This document shows positions 59,315 through 64,000 of a DNA stretch of 64,000 nucleotides, one piece after another. Under the pieces are notes generated by a model. That model saw only the letters and a program-made list of their open reading frames with translations. It was not told where the DNA came from and did no database searches. Numbering within the stretch: position 1 is the stretch's first letter; each line of letters begins with the position of its first letter. Both the position numbers and the translations under genes were made by a program. This stretch comes from Liolophura sinensis (Eukaryota; Mollusca; Polyplacophora; Chitonida; Chitonidae). The DNA is taken from positions 20,075,385-20,139,384 of the forward strand of contig NC_088295.1 in the NCBI RefSeq assembly GCF_032854445.1, read 5' to 3'.

Positions 59315-59844
59315 CTAAAGTATTTCACCTGGCTGTTGAGGTAGGCGGTGATTGTGTGGTACCGGTGTGGTATGAAACTGTGTGCAGTCCTGCTCAGGCT
59401 CCTGTATACCACTGTCAGCACTATGGTACACTATCATCGGGATCGTCTGGTCAGAATCCCCTCGGTACGGTGCCTGGGAATTGCCCCGGGGCGTGGTCTG
59501 GGATTANNNNNNNNNNNNNNNNNNNNNNNNNNNNNNNNNNNNNNNNNNNNNNNNNNNNNNNNNNNNNNNNNNNNNNNNNNNNNNNNNNNNNNNNNNNNNN
59601 NNNNNNNNNNNNNNNNNNNNNNNNNNNNNNNNNNNNNNNNNNNNNNNNNNNNNNNNNNNNNNNNNNNNNNNNNNNNNNNNNNNNNNNNNNNNNNNNNNNN
59701 NNNNNNTGCCCCCGGGGCGTGGTCTGGGATTACATCTAGGACAGAGCAACTTAGGCCTGAAGATAGCTAGAATAGTGATGATAGTCAGGATGGCGACGAG
59801 TACACAAAGACCATAAAATCTGTACACCAGATCGTCGACGGTTG
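59315..59844 (-). CDS. Gene A last exon: transmembrane and tail, with gap
   Basis: Includes the N run at 59507-59706. The tail beyond the gap carries DSDQTIPMIVYHSADSG, shared in outline with the orphan exon at 7412-7527. Confidence 0.6.
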
Positions 59845-60710
59845 CTAGAAAATAAAATAAAATACATGCTAATTATTATGACCTGGGACACACAATATTT
59901 TGTATATACCACCGTATATATGGATGAAAAACACTTTCCATCAGTGTTATTCGGAAAGAAGAATTGTCTAATGTTCAGGTATAAAAGATTACTGCTCAGG
60001 TGTTAATGATGTACATATGTACTCTCTTACTTACACCCCTAGAGTGTGCACTTACCCCTCAACTTATCAACAGACTGTTGCAGCATTTCCGTCTCCCTTC
60101 TGTCCGATTCTGAATTTGATTTTGTTACCTCATCATGATGAATCTCGGATACAGGTACACCTGCTGTGATAGCTGAAAGAAAAGAGCCAGTACATGTCAT
60201 ATACGCAAAACATATCAAGCGTTATATACAAATGTGACGATATGTTTAGCAATTTACTGTCTGTTATGTTGATCAGTCTGAATGCCTCCAGCACAACCAA
60301 CAAAACCTTCTTCAGTTGGTACTGGAAAGATCAGACTATAAAGATGCCATAGAGCATTCGATATCGACAAAAGCACACTGCAGTGCATCATGTGAGGCAC
60401 TGCGGTATACAGATGGCTTATATTATATCTACCATTCCACTGTAGGCGGTGTTGTGTTGCTGCAGCCATTCCACGCGCCACAGATGACCTCTTCGCAGGT
60501 ACGAACGGTACAGCTCTCACATCGCGTCTCTACTTTGTTACAAAACTCAGGGGTGGGACGTTTTTGAGTATCACAGGTGTCCGAGCCACACGTTGCCAAA
60601 TCATGGCTGCCGGGTTTTGGGTAGGGATGAGCGTGTGTAGTCCTCACCACCCATAAACAATACATGTATATCCACACCGCAGGCCTAGCTTCGATGACGG
60701 GGAGCTTCAT
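59315..60710 (-). CDS. Gene A: BCMA/TACI-like TNF-receptor family member, interrupted by a gap
   Basis: Exon 1 (60710-60429): signal-peptide-like start MKLPVIEARPAVWIYMYCLW and an eight-cysteine domain (TCGSDTC, EFCNKVETRCESCTVRTC, VICGAWNGC). A stalk exon at 60172-60056 (acceptor TTTCTTTCAG, donor GTAAGTG, phase 1 both ends, 39 acidic codons, no Cys) and a last exon from 59844 (acceptor TTTTCTAG, phase 1) give a membrane span (YGLCVLVAILTIITILAI) and tail. The 200-N gap lies in the tail. Using the right-hand flank's five C's, the frame continues beyond the gap to TAG at 59315, about 50 more residues. Exon 1 has no phase-1 donor; the best GT (TG/GTAGATA) is phase 2. A further one-Cys exon near 60315-60254 (PTEEGFVGCAGGIQTDQ) also mismatches in phase. 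So the 5' structure is unresolved: sequence error, missed exon or pseudogene. Confidence 0.62.
59507..59706. other. Assembly gap of exactly 200 N
   Basis: Both sides end or begin with the same sequence, GGGGCGTGGTCTGGGATTA, with four versus five C's before it (TTGCCCC and TGCCCCC). The contigs appear to overlap rather than to be separated. Confidence 0.9.
60056..60172 (-). CDS. Gene A acidic stalk exon
   Basis: 117 bases, phase 1 at both ends. Rich in Glu/Ser/Asp with no Cys. Confidence 0.6.
60254..60315 (-). CDS. Possible gene A one-cysteine stalk exon
   Basis: Acceptor CTGATCTTTCCAG. Read in phase 1 it gives PTEEGFVGCAGGIQTDQHNR, one Cys as in the siblings. The only nearby donor (ACA/GTAAAT) leaves phase 2, so it does not join cleanly to the next exon. 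Confidence 0.35.
60429..60710 (-). CDS. Gene A exon 1: signal peptide and cysteine-rich domain
   Basis: ATG at 60710. All eight cysteines are present; the 3' splice position is unresolved. Confidence 0.72.
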   Translation of the reverse strand: MKLPVIEARPAVWIYMYCLWVVRTTHAHPYPKPGSHDLATCGSDTCDTQKRPTPEFCNKVETRCESCTVRTCEEVICGAWNGCSNTTPPTVEW

Positions 60711-60828
60711 CGTGATGACTGCTCAGATAATAGCCTAGAGCATGCCTTAAATGCAAAGGGAAATTTGACGGAAATCCCCCTGTTTATATACAAAGGGAAT
60801 AGGCCTATACGTGACCTATATTGATAGT

Positions 60829-61011
60829 CTATGTACCTTTGCAGCGTGACTCAATATGTCTGCTGTTGTCTCGTGGACATGAGTGTTGTTTTGGAATTAC
60901 GCAGTTCTCACCACTGATCGACTGACTTATGCTTGGTATCATTTTAAAGGCATAAAATATGGTGCTGTAGGAAATTACACTTGTAATCAAGAGTAAATAA
61001 TTTATAAACAT
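60829..61011 (-). pseudogene. Relic or truncated first exon of a seventh receptor
   Basis: ATG at 61011 opens a hydrophobic signal-like stretch (MFINYLLLITSVISYSTIFY), then CVIPKQHSC and HIESRCK-G, followed by a GTACATAG stop or donor. The string IESRC matches the family core (VEDRC, MEERC, VETRC), but the CxxC and later cysteines are missing. It sits directly upstream of gene A on the same strand. Confidence 0.45.
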
Positions 61012-61017
61012 TAACAC

Positions 61018-62452
61018 AGCGCATAGATATTATCAAATTAAACCTATTTAGGTGCTGAAAATGAAAACGGTACACGCAGTAACTGGAAAAAGTGAGAATA
61101 TGCAACTCAGGCGATGATTAGACCACTCCGCATTGGAAATCGTAAACCACGTACCTGACGTAATAATGATATATTTTCAGCGTCGGTGGTGGAAATATTA
61201 CTCCCATGAACAAAATACTTCCGTCAATCTATAAGATAAACTTTCCATTGTGAAAAAATGACAGCGTATGAAAAAAATAATTTTCTGTGTAAAAGAATAT
61301 TTTCTTTAAAAAAAGATTTACTTTGATGAAATACAGTTTGACAAGCCGCCATACAAATAAGAAAATGCAGAAAACAAACAAAATACTTGAACAAAGTTGT
61401 ATGCCATTAACAAGCCACCGTATACGCTTGTAATCTGTGTGCAGAAACCATTTTGATTCCCGTCAGAAATGTCCACAAATATGGGTAGGATAAGACAGAA
61501 TTAGGAAGGATATAATTAGTGAGCAATCTTGATATGTTCTTATTATTTCACGTGTACTGCATGAGAGTTATTTTGACGGGTTGTTGTGCTATGTAAAATA
61601 AGGTCAAAGATGGCACCATTACAAATGTCACATATTTGAGTCCTTAAAGGTACTGATGAACCAGCAGGAACCAAATTGTACATTACCTGAGGAGACATAA
61701 TTGACTGAGCCAGCAGGGGTGAGTGTTACCCTTACTTGTCATGTATGGATAATACAGGCAAGGGAACTGATGGTCAAAAGTAGTCAGAAGTTTCTAAAGG
61801 AAGTCTAAGAGTATGTCACCCTGCCCCCCAAATGACGTTAGCAATCTGTTCTGGCAAAATCAGTTGCTCTTTGTTTTTCAAATTCTAATTAAAAGAAAAA
61901 GTCTGAAATAAGCCAATTGGGGTAAAATTCCCATGCCTATATGTAGCACTATTGTCAATCACAGTGTTAGCCCTAACACAGCTAAGCATGTTAATCATTT
62001 GTGTTCGAACTTACCAAATTTTCAATTCGTGCTGGAAACATCAAACTGTGCATGGATGTGGACTTCAAGTATAACTAGTTTGATTTCTTTTTCGAACCGT
62101 GTAAAATGTATCTTTAATACATAAGATTCCACGATGGCCTTTTCTGACCAAACAGTTGTTAGTGTCACAACTTCAGTATTAAAACTGTATAAGCATGTAG
62201 AGGTATGAATGCATTTGCTCAATGGACCATGGAACATATTATTTCAAGCAGCAGACACAATTGCATGAGATGTTGGACTGGTTGAAAAATAAAGAAATAA
62301 ATAAATTTTCCAGGACAGTATTTTATGGTCTTTCATCTGACATATTTGCATCCTTCGTTTTAGTTTTTTGTCTGCCCTTAAATGAAAACCACAGACTAAT
62401 GCATCTAACAATTATTTGTTAATCGGTATTATATTTTATATATTTTTTTGAT
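61018..62452. other. No recognisable gene
   Basis: AT-rich, with chance open frames only. Confidence 0.4.
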
Positions 62453-62583
62453 TTATTTATTAGGTTGGTGTTAACACTCTACTCAAGAATATTAACCTAT
62501 ATGGTGGTGGCCATCATTATGGCGGGCGGAAACCTGTCAGAACCATCGGCAAGTGCTGGCAGACCTTTCCATGTACGACGGTG
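62453..62583 (-). mobile_element. Diverged headless SINE
   Basis: TTTATTTATTAGGTTGGTGT, TACTCAAGAATATTAACC, GGCCATCATTATGGCGGGCG and CAGACCTTTCCATGTACGAC. Confidence 0.8.
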
Positions 62584-63299
62584 AACCATGTTTAATGCTA
62601 TGTTCAAGAACTTTTTTTTATTTACAAGCACATGACAGGCGTCAGGTTTAGGGATGGAGAAAACTGGAATGCCTGGAGTATACCACTGACCTACTGACGT
62701 AGGTACCTTAAATCTCAACTTTGTCTGCATGGCAAGAGCTGAATTCAAACACATGACCTCACGGGGCATGGGCATGGTTAAAAGTCTCTGCCAGCCTGCC
62801 CTTTAATCATCCATGCCAGTGAGGAAACAAAGTGTGGAATCATATAAATTTATTTGATGAATAGCACATTTAAAAATATTCACAAAATCATCTCCCTTGG
62901 TACACGTGTGGAATGTATGGTAATTACTGAGGCATGTATGCTTGTCTGTGAGGCCAAGCTAAAAATAGAAATGTACCAAATGTGGTATTGGACGGCAGGT
63001 AAAGACTATATCTGCAGTTGTTACTGAAAAAACATAATAATAAAATAATGTAAATTTCAAATATAAATAAAAGTGTGTGAATACCACTGAATAAAGATAT
63101 TATCTTAAAGTCAGAACTCTAAAAGTGGCAAAAATAAATTAACAAAACAGTTGAAGTGATAAAACAGTGATGAATCAGTTGATAATGTATCACAGATTAT
63201 CTGACTGAACAATATGACTTCTGGGAGATCGTGCAATGATGTATCTGGTTTCACACTCTCGCAAAAGTTACTGGTCACTGTGAATATGACACTTTCTCC
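62584..63299. other. No recognisable gene
   Basis: Nothing recognised. Confidence 0.4.
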
Positions 63300-64000
63300 A
63301 CAGGGCCCACTTCTTTATACTGAGCTTGTGTTGAGAGTGACAAGATGACAGCACATACACACGCCCCCCACTCTTTTACACTGAGCTCATGATGACCGTG
63401 ACAAGATGACAGCACATACACAGGTACCTCTTCAGTTACAGCGAGCTCATGCTGGGAGTGACAAGGGAACAGTCACTACACAGCCCTCTACCCCCACTCC
63501 TTTACACCGAGCTCATGTGGAGAGTGAAAAGATGAGTCCTGTCCCCCTTCCTTTACAGTGAGCTCATGCCGAGAGTGACAAGATGAGTCCCGTCCCCCTT
63601 CCTTTACACTAAGCTCTTGTGGAGAGTGACAAGATGAGTCCTGTCCCCCTTCCTTTACAGTGAGCTCATGCTGAGAGTGACAAGATGAGTCCTGTCCCCC
63701 TTCCTTTACAGTGAGCTCATGCTGAGAGTGACAAGATGAGTCCTGTCCCCCTTCCTTTACAGTGAGCTCATGCTGAGAGTGACAAGATGAGTCCTGTCCC
63801 CCTTCCTTTACACTGAGCTTATGTGGAGAGTGACAAGATGACAGTCTCCTACACAGGCCCCTACTTCTTCACAGTGATTTAATGATGAGAGTGACAAGAT
63901 AAGAGTCCCTCCACATGTCCCCATCCTTTACAGTGAGCTCATGTTGAGAGTCCCAGGATGACAGCTTCTACAGTGGTCTCCCTTTCTTTACAATGAGCTC
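63300..64000. repeat. 51-bp minisatellite running off the window
   Basis: GTGAGCTCATGCTGAGAGTG + ACAAGATGAGTCCTGTCCCC + CTTCCTTTACA repeats at exactly 51 bases in the centre (63661, 63712, 63763). Longer, diverged units lie on both sides. Continues past 64000. Confidence 0.93.

Noticed and set aside
59348-59827. 107-144-codon frames crossing 59.5-59.7 kb
   Set aside because: Mostly N. Only the minus-strand frame with a membrane span (gene A) has independent support.

Overview
This is eukaryotic, AT-rich, intron-containing and very repeat-rich DNA. It most likely comes from a lophotrochozoan invertebrate, probably a mollusc and possibly a brachiopod. The main clue is a tRNA-headed SINE whose tail (TTTTACGCCGTACTCAAGAA / GCCAGCATTATGGTGGGAGG) occurs about 19 times and resembles the Nin-DC-type SINEs known from molluscs. 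Tc1, LINE, Penelope-like and Gypsy-like debris is also present. There is no prokaryotic gene organisation, and nearly all open frames over 60 codons are chance.

The coherent genic content is a head-to-tail, minus-strand cluster of small type I membrane receptors. Each has a signal peptide and one short cysteine-rich domain in the first exon. The domain core is [Y/F]-x-[D/N]...E-x-R-C-x-[P/S/T]-C-S-x(3)-C...LPxxC-x-x-[F/Y]-C. This is followed by one or two tiny stalk exons, usually with a single cysteine, then a transmembrane exon and a divergent cytoplasmic tail. Almost every splice junction is phase 1. The cysteine spacing and the aromatic-acidic motif before the CxxC match the BCMA/TACI (TNFRSF17/13B) type of TNF-receptor module. 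I name them TNFRSF BCMA/TACI-like receptors by inference. The genes, by falling coordinate, are: a relic first exon (61011-60829), gene A (60710-59315, interrupted by a 200-N gap), gene C (55273-52627), gene D (50787-49108), gene B (40340-37265, the cleanest five-exon model), gene E (about 26817-21083), gene F (10150-8733), and an orphan tail exon (7527-7412). E and F need a one-base correction between signal peptide and domain. A has an unresolved first splice.

The rest is repeats. 0-8 kb: a 34-bp tandem array, a Penelope-like reverse-transcriptase tail and SINEs. 10-21 kb: microsatellite, tandem duplications and a degenerate reverse-transcriptase element. 22.6-24.1 kb: a decayed LINE inside an intron of gene E. 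24-26 kb: 94-bp and 24-bp arrays. 33-35 kb: a roughly 177-bp satellite. 39-40 kb: a short-period array in intron 1 of gene B. 43.5-46.1 kb: a GGGGAAAACCC minisatellite, a Gypsy-type primer-binding site with a gag start, and a Tc1 transposase relic split by a SINE. 57-57.9 kb: an 80-bp dimeric minisatellite. 63.3-64 kb: a 51-bp minisatellite running off the window.

Together the receptor genes look like a locally duplicated, rapidly diverging recognition/signalling family. The extracellular module is retained, while stalks and tails differ (possible TRAF-binding motifs in B, D and E, an acidic dileucine and poly-Q in F). All exon models come from reading splice signals and reading frames by eye; none is backed by transcript data.
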